A DNA stretch of 64,000 nt from Conexibacter woesei DSM 14684 (GTDB lineage Bacteria > Actinomycetota > Thermoleophilia > Solirubrobacterales > Solirubrobacteraceae). A program made the translations under genes and the position numbers. Positions 24,168 to 32,558 of this stretch are shown here, one piece after another. The DNA is taken from positions 6,000,001 through 6,064,000 of the forward strand of contig NC_013739.1 in NCBI RefSeq assembly GCF_000025265.1, in the 5' to 3' direction. The notes below the pieces were generated by a model, which saw only the letters and a program-made list of their open reading frames with translations, did not search any database and was not told where the DNA came from. Numbering within the stretch: position 1 is the first letter of the stretch; each line of letters starts with the position of its first letter.

Positions 24168-26576
24168 TCAGCGTCGTGCGACAGCGGCGGCGCGCACACG
24201 AACCGTCGCGGTCCGCGTCAGCGCCTTCCAGCCGTCCGCGCTGACGGTGACGTTCACTGCCACCGTCGCCGAGCGGCCGGCGAGGCGTCTCGCCGCGGCG
24301 CGCGGGAGCTTCACGCGCACCGCCGCGCGTCTGCCGGAGGCGACGCGCGCCGGGGCCAGCACGCGCGCCTGGAAGCTGCGCCCGCCGATGCGGACGCGGA
24401 CCTGCTTGGGGACCGCGACGCGGCACGCCGCGCCGCGCGGGCAGCTGATCGTCGCGACCTGCACGACGCCGCCGCGGCTCGCGCTGCGGGTCCCACGCGG
24501 GACCGTGATCGTGCCGCGTGGCAGCCGCTTGGCGACCGCGTCCTTGCCGATCGGCGTTCTCGGCGACTCTCTCGCTGGCGTTCTCGGCTGATCCGCCGGT
24601 GTTCTCGGCTGATCGACCGGCGGTCTCGGCGGCGCGGCGGTCACCGTCAGCGTCGCCGGTCTCGTCCCGATCCGCCCGCCGCCGTTTTCGAACACGGCCC
24701 GGTAGCGGGTCCCGTTGTCCGCCTGCGCAGCGTCGACCGACAGCGTCGTCGCGGTCGCACCGGCGACGTCGCTCCAGCGCGTCACGCCGAGCGGCCGCCG
24801 CTGCCACTGCACCGTCGCCGCGGGCGTCGCGTCGGCCGCGGCCGTGAACGTCGCCGTCCCCGTCGCGCCCGCGCCGGGCAGCTCGACCGCCGCGTCCTGC
24901 GGCTCGCCGGTGACGGTCGGCGAGACACCGGCGAGCTGCAGCTTCACCGTCAGCTGCGCGTCCCCGTTGTCGGCGACGTAGAGCGTGTCGTCTGCTGCGG
25001 CGGCGATCCACGCCACCTGCAGTCCTCGGAAGCTCGCGAACAGCTCGCCGTCCGGCTCGAGCACATCGATCCGCGCCTCGGGGACGTTCGACGTCCCGAA
25101 CACAAGGACGAGTCTCCCCGTGTACTGATTGACCGTCCAGTCCTGCGTTCTCTCGAGCACGAGCGGAGGACCGTCGACCGTCGCGCCGGAGCCGTCGAAT
25201 CTGAGCCGCTGCACGCGCATCGGCCCTCTGAGGGGAGTCTCGGACAGCAGCAGCGATCCGTTGGGGCCGGGCTGGATCCCGTCATAGCCGAGTGTGATGG
25301 TCTCCCCCGGCTGGGCTCTCGGCAGCGCCGTCCCTTCGATCGCGGTCGCTGTGAACCCGCTGCCGGTGTCCGTCAGCAGCAGGGCCGCCTGCGGGACCGC
25401 GCCTCCCGCGACGCGGTATCGCACGGTCGCGACGAGTCTGCCGTCCGGCAGCGCTGCGAGGGCTCTGAACGGAAGACCGCCGGTGTCGACCTCCGGGTAG
25501 GTGCTGGCGGTCCACGCTCCGGGACCGCCGGAGACGACGGTCACAACCGGGTTCGTCCCCTGGTCCTCGGCGGCGAAGTAGGCCTTGCCGCCGGCGAGCG
25601 CAACCAGCCCAACCCCGTGGGTGCCCGGCAGCGCCTCGTGCGTGTACGTGTCGCCTGTCCACGTGTACACCGACGCTCTGCCGTTGCGGTGGGAGGCGAA
25701 GATGCGGCCGGCGTCGGCGTCGAAGGCCGTCGCGACGATCTGGTCGTCGTCGACGAGGCCGTGGGCGAGCGGTGTGCCTCGCGTCTCCAGGGTCACGGCG
25801 TCGACCGCGTTGACAGCGTCGGAGCCGGCCTTGTGCACCAGCCCGCGGGTGACGTCATGGAAGACGTTGCCCTTGCCGGGCGTGTCGGAGTCGGTCCGCG
25901 CGAAGAAGTTCGTCGCGGGCGCGGTGAAGTTCTCCGGCACCGGCTTGCCGCCGTTGCCTTCGTAGCTGAACGTCACCGGATCGAGCGACTCGCCCATCCG
26001 GTAGAAGCCGCCGAATGCAGGCGCTCCCGCGCGCGTCAGCGTCGCCGGGATTCTGCTCCACGTCGTGACGCCGCCCGCCGTGACGGGAGAGACGGCGGAG
26101 ATGTCCAGGTCCGCAAGGACGACGTCGGGGGTGTCGATCGGCTCTCCGCCGTCTCTCTGCGCGCTGCGCACGTCGGCGCGCAGGACCGCGCCCTCGGGCA
26201 GCAGCTCTACCCGGAGGTCGGAGATGCGCATGTCGAGCGTGCCACCGTGGCCGGTCATGCGGACGTTGCCGGCCGTGTTCGCAACCGTGCCGTTGATCCC
26301 CGGGTCGAAGACGCCGCCGTTGACGGGGAACGAGAACGTGCCCGCGGGCGTCCTGCTGACGCCGCCGTCGAGCGTGATCGACCCTCTCGCGATCCCGCCG
26401 ACGACATAGGTACGGAAGCTCTCCTTGACGCCCCATTCGACCGTGCCGGCCGTGATCGGCTCGGGTGGCGGATCCGTGGCGCGGGCCGCGGACGCGGCCA
26501 GACCCGCGAGCAGGATCGAGAGGAACGCGACGAGCAGGGGTCGTCGCGAGCGGCTGGTGCGGCTCGTCATCGGCAT
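24168..26576 (-). CDS. Secreted HtaA-domain (heme-binding) protein with Ig-like domain
   Basis: An 802-residue exported protein. A signal peptide (RRPLLVAFLSILLAGLAASAARA) ends near residue 33. The HtaA domain follows (about 38-215): GTVEWGVKESFRTYVVGGIARGSITLDGGV matches the heme-uptake protein family first seen in Corynebacterium. Residues about 250-540 look like a beta-propeller/NHL-like region (DGRLVATV, ADNGDAQLTV), 545-640 an Ig-like fold (VQWQRRPLGVTRWSDVAGATATTLSV...), then a Pro/Arg/Thr linker with PRTP repeats and a basic beta domain. No sortase signal is visible; the basic C-terminus may bind the envelope. A DtxR-like palindrome precedes it, which fits iron control. Many Arg codons are AGA. 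Confidence 0.8.
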   Translation of the reverse strand: MPMTSRTSRSRRPLLVAFLSILLAGLAASAARATDPPPEPITAGTVEWGVKESFRTYVVGGIARGSITLDGGVSRTPAGTFSFPVNGGVFDPGINGTVANTAGNVRMTGHGGTLDMRISDLRVELLPEGAVLRADVRSAQRDGGEPIDTPDVVLADLDISAVSPVTAGGVTTWSRIPATLTRAGAPAFGGFYRMGESLDPVTFSYEGNGGKPVPENFTAPATNFFARTDSDTPGKGNVFHDVTRGLVHKAGSDAVNAVDAVTLETRGTPLAHGLVDDDQIVATAFDADAGRIFASHRNGRASVYTWTGDTYTHEALPGTHGVGLVALAGGKAYFAAEDQGTNPVVTVVSGGPGAWTASTYPEVDTGGLPFRALAALPDGRLVATVRYRVAGGAVPQAALLLTDTGSGFTATAIEGTALPRAQPGETITLGYDGIQPGPNGSLLLSETPLRGPMRVQRLRFDGSGATVDGPPLVLERTQDWTVNQYTGRLVLVFGTSNVPEARIDVLEPDGELFASFRGLQVAWIAAAADDTLYVADNGDAQLTVKLQLAGVSPTVTGEPQDAAVELPGAGATGTATFTAAADATPAATVQWQRRPLGVTRWSDVAGATATTLSVDAAQADNGTRYRAVFENGGGRIGTRPATLTVTAAPPRPPVDQPRTPADQPRTPARESPRTPIGKDAVAKRLPRGTITVPRGTRSASRGGVVQVATISCPRGAACRVAVPKQVRVRIGGRSFQARVLAPARVASGRRAAVRVKLPRAAARRLAGRSATVAVNVTVSADGWKALTRTATVRVRAAAVARR

Positions 26577-26638
26577 GCCTCCGGCCCCGCTGCGCAGCGG
26601 TGGGGGCTCACGCGGCGACGAGGTCTCGTTCAGATTTC

Positions 26639-26654
26639 GTTAGGCGACCCTAAC
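26639..26654. promoter_or_regulatory. DtxR/IdeR-like palindrome upstream of the HtaA gene
   Basis: GTTAGG-CGAC-CCTAAC is a perfect 6-bp-arm inverted repeat 63 bases before the HtaA ATG. The half sites TTAGG/CCTAA are those of actinobacterial iron boxes, although the centre differs from the 19-bp consensus. Heme acquisition genes are typical targets. Confidence 0.45.
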
Positions 26655-26692
26655 TCGTGACGGAAGCTATCAGACCGCCGCCGTCGGGCGAG

Positions 26693-26738
26693 GTCGTCCT
26701 GGCTTGATGTCGCAGGACGACCACAAGGCAGGACGACC
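26693..26738. repeat. 46-bp dispersed palindromic element, copy 1
   Basis: Starts GTCGTCCTG, has a TGTCG core at 26709-26713 region and ends CAGGACGACC. The outer arms GTCGTCCTGGCTT and AAGGCAGGACGAC pair, with an inner TGTCG/ACGAC-type stem. It lies in the divergent region between the HtaA and AlaDH/PNT genes, 33 bases before the latter start. Two further copies are at 42997-43042 and 56860-56905. Confidence 0.75.
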
Positions 26739-26770
26739 GACGACCCGCGACCCGACCGTAGACTCGTCCG

Positions 26771-27913
26771 ATGGATCAACTGAGCATCGGCGCGGTCGCA
26801 ACTTCGCGCAAGCAGGACGAGCTTCGGCTCGCGATCCATCCCGCGCACGTCGAGCGGATCGACGCCGACGTGCGCGCGCACCTCTTCCTGGAGCGCGGCT
26901 ACGGCGAGCGCTTCGGCTTCCCCGACGATCGGCTCGCCCCGCTCGTCGCCGGACTGCGCGAGCGCGAGCAGCTGTTCGCCGAGTGCGACGTGCTGCTGCT
27001 GCCCAAGCCGCTCGCCGAGGACCTCGAGACGCTGCGCGCAGGCCAGGTCGTGTGGGGCTGGCCGCACTGCGTGCAGGACCGGCATATGACGCAGCTCGCG
27101 ATCGACCGCGAGCTGACGCTGATCGCGTGGGAGGCGATGAACCACTGGACCGCGAGCGGCCACTTCGACGTCCACGTCTTCCACAAGAACAACGAGCTGG
27201 CCGGCTACTGCTCGGTCCTCCACGCGCTCCAGCTGCTCGGGACGACCGGCGACTACGGCCGCCGGCTGCGCGCCGCGGTGATCAGCTTCGGCGCGACCGC
27301 GCGCGGCGCGGTGCGGGCGCTCTCGGCGCTCGGGATCAGCGACGTGACGGTGATGACGCAGCGCAGCGTTGCCGCCGTCGCCTCGCCGTTCGCCTCGGTG
27401 CGGATGCAGCACTTCGAGCGCGACCCCGCCAACCCCAGCCGCACGCTCGCGCTGAAGGCGCCGGAGCCCGGCCCGCTCGCCGAGGTGCTGGCCGGCTACG
27501 ACGTCGTCGTCAACTGCATCCTGCAGGACACCGACGAGCCGCTGATGTTCGTGATGGACGAGGACCTCGGGCTGTTCCCGTCGGGCACGCTGGTCGTCGA
27601 CGTCTCCTGCGACGAGGGCATGGGCTTCGAGTGGGCGCGGCCGACGTCGTTCGCCGACCCGATCTTCACCGTCGGCGACGGCGTCCGCTACTACGCCGTC
27701 GACCACAGCCCCTCGTTCCTGTGGAACTCCGCGACGTGGGAGAACAGCGAGGCGCTGCTGCGGTACCTGCCGGTCGTGATGGCCGGACCGCCCGCGTGGG
27801 ACGCGAACGAGACGATCCGCCGCGCGATCGAGATCCGCGACGGCCGCGTCCTGAACCCGCGCATCCTCTCGTTCCAGCAGCGCGCGCCGGACTACCCGTA
27901 CCCAGCGGCCTGA
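26771..27913 (+). CDS. AlaDH/PNT-family enzyme, N5-(carboxyethyl)ornithine synthase-like
   Basis: A 380-residue protein of the alanine dehydrogenase/transhydrogenase fold. The N-terminal catalytic half has ELRLAIHPAHVERID, LPKPLAEDLETLRAGQVVWGWPHCVQD and AWEAMNHW; the NAD(P) half has AVISFGATARGAVRALSALGISDVTVMTQR, where the usual GxGxxG is S-F-G-A-T-A. This wording fits the N5-(carboxyethyl)ornithine synthase branch, which joins pyruvate to the ornithine side chain with NADPH, more than true alanine dehydrogenase. Reaction in this organism is inferred. Stands alone, with the 46-bp repeat in its promoter region. Confidence 0.8.
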   Translation: MDQLSIGAVATSRKQDELRLAIHPAHVERIDADVRAHLFLERGYGERFGFPDDRLAPLVAGLREREQLFAECDVLLLPKPLAEDLETLRAGQVVWGWPHCVQDRHMTQLAIDRELTLIAWEAMNHWTASGHFDVHVFHKNNELAGYCSVLHALQLLGTTGDYGRRLRAAVISFGATARGAVRALSALGISDVTVMTQRSVAAVASPFASVRMQHFERDPANPSRTLALKAPEPGPLAEVLAGYDVVVNCILQDTDEPLMFVMDEDLGLFPSGTLVVDVSCDEGMGFEWARPTSFADPIFTVGDGVRYYAVDHSPSFLWNSATWENSEALLRYLPVVMAGPPAWDANETIRRAIEIRDGRVLNPRILSFQQRAPDYPYPAA

Positions 27914-27930
27914 GCAAGCCCGAGCAAGCG

Positions 27931-28533
27931 CTAGATCCAGCCCTCCTCCCACGCGATCCGCGCCGCCTCGACGCGGGTCGGCGCGGCGAGCTTCGCCATC
28001 GCGCTGGAGAGGTAGTTGCGGACCGTGCCCGGCGCGAGGTGGGCGGCGTCGGCGATCGCGCCCGCGCTCAGTCCCTCGCGCACGAGCCGCAGCACCTCCA
28101 GCTCGCGCTCGGTCAGCGGGCAGGCGTCCTCGGTCAGCGCGGTCGCGGCGATCTCGGAGTCGACGTAGCGGCCGCCGGCGTGGACGTCGCGGAGGATCCG
28201 CGCGAGCCGGTCGGCCGGCGTCGTCTTCGGCACGAAGCCGCGCACGCCGCTGGCGAGCGCGCGGCGCAGCACGCCCGGGCGCGCGTGACGCGTCAGCAGC
28301 ACGACCGGCACCTGGCGGCGCGAGAGGATCCGCCGCGCCGCCTCGACGCCGTCGAAGACCGGCATCTCGAGGTCGAGCACGACGAGGTCCGGCGCATGCT
28401 CGGCCGCGAGCGCGACCGCGCGCTCGCCGTCGCCGGCCTGGGCGACGACGACGAGGTCGGGCTCCAGCTCCAGCAGCGTCGCGAGCGCCTCGCGGATCAG
28501 GTCCTCGTCGTCGGCGAGCAGCAGGCGGATCAT
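27931..28533 (-). CDS. NarL/FixJ-type response regulator
   Basis: A 200-residue regulator. The receiver has the DD pair (LLADDEDL), the phospho-acceptor D in LVVLDLEMPVFDG (about D54) and K in FVPKTT; the C-terminal LuxR HTH is PLTERELEVLRLVREGLSAGAIADAAHLAPGTVRNYLSSAMAKL. It overlaps the kinase gene by 4 bases (ATGA) and the pair is divergent from an ABC exporter, so it probably activates that exporter. Confidence 0.9.
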   Translation of the reverse strand: MIRLLLADDEDLIREALATLLELEPDLVVVAQAGDGERAVALAAEHAPDLVVLDLEMPVFDGVEAARRILSRRQVPVVLLTRHARPGVLRRALASGVRGFVPKTTPADRLARILRDVHAGGRYVDSEIAATALTEDACPLTERELEVLRLVREGLSAGAIADAAHLAPGTVRNYLSSAMAKLAAPTRVEAARIAWEEGWI

Positions 28534-29717
28534 GCCGGCGCCCGGCCCGTCAGCGAGAACCCGCGCGGCTCGCGCGGCCGCGCGTCGAGCCGGCCGCCAG
28601 CCGCCGCGAAGCGCTCGCGCAGCCCGTCGAGGCCGGCGCCGCCGCCGGCGCGCCCGGCCGCGGTCGCGGCGGCGGCGAGCGCGACGCCGTCGTCGTCCAT
28701 CCGCACGACGACGTCGGCGCCGTCGCGCACGATCGCGATCTCGCAGCGCTCCGCGCGCGTGTGCCGCAGCAGGTTCGTCGCGCCCTCGCGCACGAGCGAG
28801 CCGAACAGGGGCTCCAGCGCCTCGGGCACCGGCGCCGGCTCCGCCGCGATCGACGCCTCGACGCCGGCCGCGCGCAGGATCGCGACCGCGTTCGACAGCT
28901 CCGTCTCCAGCCCCACGCGGCGGTAGCCGTGCACGATCGCGCGCGTCTCCGCGAGCGCGGTCAGCGCGAGCTGCTGGACGTCGGCGGCGTGCGCGCGCGC
29001 CGCGTCGTCGTCGGAGCCGACGAGCCGCCGCGCCAGCTCGGCCTTCATCGCGATCGCCTGCAGCTGGTGACCCTGCACGTCGTGCAAGTCGGCGGCGAAG
29101 CGCAGCCGCTCGCGCAGCACCGCCACCTCCGCCTCGGCCGCGCGCGCCGCGTCGACCTGCAGCGCCACGTCCCAGATCCACACCTGCGTGACGGTCAGCC
29201 CGCCGAAGACCGCGACCATCAGGGCGCTCACCGCCACCGTCAGCGCGACGTCGTCGGTCGTCGCGCCGAGCGCAGCGGCGACCGCCGCGGCGACGGCGGT
29301 CAGCACCGTCGCGCCGACGATCAGGAGGTAGCGGGCGCGGCGGTCGGAGCCGAGCGCGGCGCCGGAGACGACCGCGGCGAACGGCAGCGTCCAGCCGACC
29401 GTGATCGTCGCCGTCGTGAAGCCGAGCGCGACCATCAGCACGAACGCGACGGCCGTCGCGGCGATCACACGCGGCGTCGCCCACGCACGTCCTTCGAAGC
29501 CCTCGACGCCGCCGAGCAGCAGCCGCGTCGCCTCGGTCACGACGAACGCAAGCGCGGCGACGGCGGCGACCAGGAGCGCCGGGTCGAGGTCGCGCGAGAA
29601 CAGGTGCGAGACGGGCGCGAGCACCGCGACGATCGACACGGAGGCGAGCGACCAGCGCGTATACCGCCGCAGGCCGGCGAGCCGGTCGGTGAGGGAGGCG
29701 TCGGCCATCGCCGCCAA
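28530..29717 (-). CDS. Sensor histidine kinase (DesK/LiaS-like)
   Basis: A 395-residue kinase with about five to six membrane helices in the first 190 residues and almost no extracellular loops, so it senses within the membrane. The dimerisation/phosphoacceptor segment is FAADLHDVQGHQLQAIAMKAEL (His in LHDVQGH); the ATPase has an N-box SLVREGATNLLRHTRAE and G-box GGGAGLDGLRERFAAAGGRL. The N-box keeps the conserved Asn. Partner of the downstream response regulator. Confidence 0.9.
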   Translation of the reverse strand: MAAMADASLTDRLAGLRRYTRWSLASVSIVAVLAPVSHLFSRDLDPALLVAAVAALAFVVTEATRLLLGGVEGFEGRAWATPRVIAATAVAFVLMVALGFTTATITVGWTLPFAAVVSGAALGSDRRARYLLIVGATVLTAVAAAVAAALGATTDDVALTVAVSALMVAVFGGLTVTQVWIWDVALQVDAARAAEAEVAVLRERLRFAADLHDVQGHQLQAIAMKAELARRLVGSDDDAARAHAADVQQLALTALAETRAIVHGYRRVGLETELSNAVAILRAAGVEASIAAEPAPVPEALEPLFGSLVREGATNLLRHTRAERCEIAIVRDGADVVVRMDDDGVALAAAATAAGRAGGGAGLDGLRERFAAAGGRLDARPREPRGFSLTGRAPA

Positions 29718-29751
29718 TGTAGCCCGTGGCGGGACGCCCGGGCGGTCGCGA

Positions 29752-29779
29752 GTGACAGACGCACAGGAACGGGTGACAG
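29752..29779. promoter_or_regulatory. Direct repeats in the TCS/ABC divergent region
   Basis: GTGACAG occurs at 29752-29758 and again at 29773-29779, exactly 21 bases (two helical turns) apart, between the kinase start and the ABC ATPase start. This spacing suits a response-regulator dimer site. Confidence 0.35.
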
Positions 29780-29824
29780 CCGGCCACTACCGAGCGCGGC
29801 GCCCGCGCGCCAGCATCACCTCCC

Positions 29825-30733
29825 ATGGACGAGCTTGCGATCGAAGTGCACGACCTTCGCTGCGCCTACGGCGACCACGTCGCAGTCGACCGCGTCGACC
29901 TGACCGTCGCCCGCGGCGAGCTGGTCGCGCTGCTGGGCACCAACGGCGCCGGCAAGACGACGATGCTGGAGACGATCGAAGGCCACCGCAGACCGGACGC
30001 CGGCAACGTCCGCGTGCTCGGCCTCGACCCGGTGCGCGACCGCCTGAAGATGCTGCCGCGGGTCGGGATCATGCTGCAGGAGAGCGGCTTCTCCGGCGAG
30101 CTGACGACGTGGGAGACGGCCGACCTCTGGCGCGCGCTGCGCAGCCGCGGCGGCGACCCCGACGCGGTGCTGGAACGGCTGCAGCTGGCGCACCGGCGCG
30201 ACGTGCAGGTCAAGCAGCTGTCGGGCGGCGAGCGGCGCCGGCTCGACCTCGCGCTCGCGATCCTCGGCGAGCCCGAGGTGCTGTTCCTCGACGAGCCGAC
30301 GACGGGGCTGGACCCGCAGTCGCGCCGGCGCACGTGGGAGGTCGTCGGCGCGCTCGTCGCCGCCGGCACCGCCGTGCTGCTGACGACCCATTACCTGGAG
30401 GAGGCGGAGGAGCTGGCCGACCGTATCGCGATCCTCGACGGCGGTCGCATCGCCGCACGCGGGACGATGGCGGAGCTGGTCGCCGGCATGGCGGCGACGA
30501 TCTCGTTCCTGCACCCGTCCGGCGCGCCGTCGCTCCCGCCGCTCGCCGGCAGCGTAGCGACCCGCCACGGCGACGAGATCGTCGTCACGACCCCCGAGCT
30601 GCAGCGCGACCTGCGCACCCTGCTCGCGTGGGCCGACACGCACGACCTCAGGCTCCAGCGGCTGCGCGCCCGCGACGGGTCGCTCGACGACGTCTTCGAC
30701 GCCGTCGCCGTCGCCGAGCCGGTGGCGGCATGA
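29825..30733 (+). CDS. ABC transporter ATP-binding protein (DrrA/CcmA-like)
   Basis: A 302-residue ATPase with Walker A GTNGAGKTT, Q-loop MLQESGF, signature LSGGERRR, Walker B VLFLDEPTTGLDPQ and H-loop TTHYLEEAEE. A C-terminal domain of about 80 residues follows, as in drug-resistance ATPases of the DrrA type. It overlaps the permease by ATGA and is divergent from a histidine kinase/regulator pair. Likely exports a lipophilic compound or antibiotic. Confidence 0.9.
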   Translation: MDELAIEVHDLRCAYGDHVAVDRVDLTVARGELVALLGTNGAGKTTMLETIEGHRRPDAGNVRVLGLDPVRDRLKMLPRVGIMLQESGFSGELTTWETADLWRALRSRGGDPDAVLERLQLAHRRDVQVKQLSGGERRRLDLALAILGEPEVLFLDEPTTGLDPQSRRRTWEVVGALVAAGTAVLLTTHYLEEAEELADRIAILDGGRIAARGTMAELVAGMAATISFLHPSGAPSLPPLAGSVATRHGDEIVVTTPELQRDLRTLLAWADTHDLRLQRLRARDGSLDDVFDAVAVAEPVAA

Positions 30734-31482
30734 ACGGCATCGACGGGATCGACGGGGTGACGCTGCGCGCGACGCTCGCGCTCGCCCGCTGCGAGCTGAA
30801 GCTGCTGTGGCGCAACCGGCTCGTCGCCGCGACCGCGCTGCTGCTGCCGCTGCTGCTCGGCCTCGCGCTGTCGCAGAACGACGGGCAGTTCGGCGACGGC
30901 GGCTGGGGCGCGGTCGTCGGGCTGCAGATCCTCACGATGCTGCTGTTCGCCGTCTATGCGTCGGCGACCACTGCCGTCGCGGCTCGCCGGCGCGAGCTGG
31001 TGCTCAAGCGGCTGCGCACGAGCGAGCTGCCCGAGCTGGCGATCCTCGGCGGGATGCTCGCGCCGATGGTCGGGCTCGCGATCGTGCAGGCGCTGCTGCT
31101 GTGCGCGATGGTGATCGCGCTCGGCGCGCCGGCCCCCGCGCAGCCGCTGCTGCTGCTCGTCGCGGTGCTCGGCGGCGCGCTGCTGTGCTCCGCCGCCGCG
31201 CTGCTGACGACGCGCGTCACCTCGACCGCGGAGATGGCGCAGGTGACGACGATGCCGCTGTTCTTCCTCGCGCTCGGCGGCGCGATCTGGACGATCTCGG
31301 TCCCCTCCGACGATGTCACGCAGCTGATGCTGGCGATCCCCGGCAGCGCCGTCGCGGAGCTGGCGCGCTGCGCCTGGAACGGCGGCGGCGACCCGCTCGC
31401 GGCGCTTGCGATGGTGGCCGTCTGGACCGCTGTCCTGAGCGAGCTCGCGAAGCGGACGTTCCGCTGGGAGCCGCGGACGTAG
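30730..31482 (+). CDS. ABC-2 type permease
   Basis: A 250-residue, six-helix permease of the ABC-2 family. The N-terminus RATLALARCELKLLWRNRLVAATALLLPLLLGL is typical; helices lie near 35, 65, 105, 135, 175 and 225. It partners the ATPase just upstream and completes the two-gene exporter. Nothing follows in the operon: the next gene is convergent. Confidence 0.88.
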   Translation: MNGIDGIDGVTLRATLALARCELKLLWRNRLVAATALLLPLLLGLALSQNDGQFGDGGWGAVVGLQILTMLLFAVYASATTAVAARRRELVLKRLRTSELPELAILGGMLAPMVGLAIVQALLLCAMVIALGAPAPAQPLLLLVAVLGGALLCSAAALLTTRVTSTAEMAQVTTMPLFFLALGGAIWTISVPSDDVTQLMLAIPGSAVAELARCAWNGGGDPLAALAMVAVWTAVLSELAKRTFRWEPRT

Positions 31483-31507
31483 CGCCGACGGCCCCGCCGG
31501 CGCGCGC

Positions 31508-32422
31508 CTACGCGCCGGCCACGATCGCGGCGGCGGCGTCGAGCGCCGCGGGCACGTCGTCGTCGTGCGGGAACAGCAGCGAGCGCCCGAGCACGAGGCC
31601 GCGCACGTTCGGCTGCTCGAACGCGGCCGCCCAGCGCCCGTACGTGCGCGCCGGGTCGTCGCTGACCTCGCCGCCGAGCAGCAGGCACGGCAGCGTCGTC
31701 GCCGCCACCGCGCGCTCGATCCCCTCGACCCACGGCACCTTCAGCCACGTGTGGCTGGAGGTCGCGCCGAGGCCGGCGGAGATCGAGATCGCCTTCACCA
31801 TCGCCTCCGCCGTCAGCTCGTTCGCGACGTGGCCGTCGACCCGGCGCGACATGAACGGCTCGACCATCGCGATCAGGTCGCGCTCGGCGAGGCCGGTGAC
31901 GGCGTCGGCGCAGTTCTCCAGCGCGTCGGCCGTCGCCGGGTCGAGCATGTCGATCCGCAGCAGCAGCTTGCCGGCCTCGCAGCCGAGCGCCTCGAGCGAC
32001 GCGGGCGTGAACGCGGTGTAGCGGTCGTCGATCTCGAACGCGGCGCGCTGGAGCCCGCCGCGATTCATCGAGCCGACGAGCAGCTTGCCGTCGGCCGCGC
32101 CCATCAGCAGCAGGTCCTCCAGCACGTCGGGCGTGCCGAGCACCCCGTCCACGCGCGGGTCGGCGAGGACCGCCTGCAGGCGGCGCAGCAGCTCGCGGCG
32201 GTCGGCCATCGCGGCGCCGCGCGCGCCGGCGCCGAGCGCCCCGCGGGCCGGGTGGTCGGCAGCGACGATCAGCAGCCGGCCGCTCTCGGGCACGATCCGC
32301 TGCGGCCGCACGCGGCGCGCGGTGGCGGCCTTGATCGCGCCCGGGTGCAGCAGGCGCGCGGTCGTCAGGTCGTCGATCGCGACAGGGGCGTCGAGCAGCG
32401 GGGCGGTGCTGGGAGCAGGCAT
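31508..32422 (-). CDS. Cgl0159-family aldolase-fold protein
   Basis: A 304-residue (beta/alpha)8 protein of the Cgl0159 family, often annotated as deoxyribose-phosphate or class-I aldolase-like and found with inositol or sugar catabolism in actinomycetes. Typical parts are RLLIVAADHPARGALG (about 55), GVLGTPDVLEDLLLMGA and WLKVPWVEGIERAV, with a Lys in the LKVPW strand as candidate Schiff-base residue. The start MPAPSTAP at 32422 is chosen over a longer frame that has no coding look. No inositol genes are adjacent, so its role here is open. Confidence 0.78.
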   Translation of the reverse strand: MPAPSTAPLLDAPVAIDDLTTARLLHPGAIKAATARRVRPQRIVPESGRLLIVAADHPARGALGAGARGAAMADRRELLRRLQAVLADPRVDGVLGTPDVLEDLLLMGAADGKLLVGSMNRGGLQRAAFEIDDRYTAFTPASLEALGCEAGKLLLRIDMLDPATADALENCADAVTGLAERDLIAMVEPFMSRRVDGHVANELTAEAMVKAISISAGLGATSSHTWLKVPWVEGIERAVAATTLPCLLLGGEVSDDPARTYGRWAAAFEQPNVRGLVLGRSLLFPHDDDVPAALDAAAAIVAGA

Positions 32423-32481
32423 GGGTCTCCGTCGGGTCGGTGCGGCGGCGAGTCGTGATGATGCAGCGGTATCCCGGCGGT

Positions 32482-32510
32482 ACCGGCACGGAATGGTACC
32501 CGTGCGACGC
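32482..32510. promoter_or_regulatory. Paired GGTACC sites upstream of the Cgl0159 gene
   Basis: Two palindromic GGTACC hexamers lie 16 bases apart centre to centre (around 32485-32506) inside the 136-base divergent region between the aldolase-like gene and the ligase gene. This could be a LacI- or GntR-type operator; the regulator is not adjacent. Confidence 0.25.
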
Positions 32511-32558
32511 GAGACCGACCTCGCGGCTTCAGGAGGCATCTCCTTCTAAGGTGCTCCT

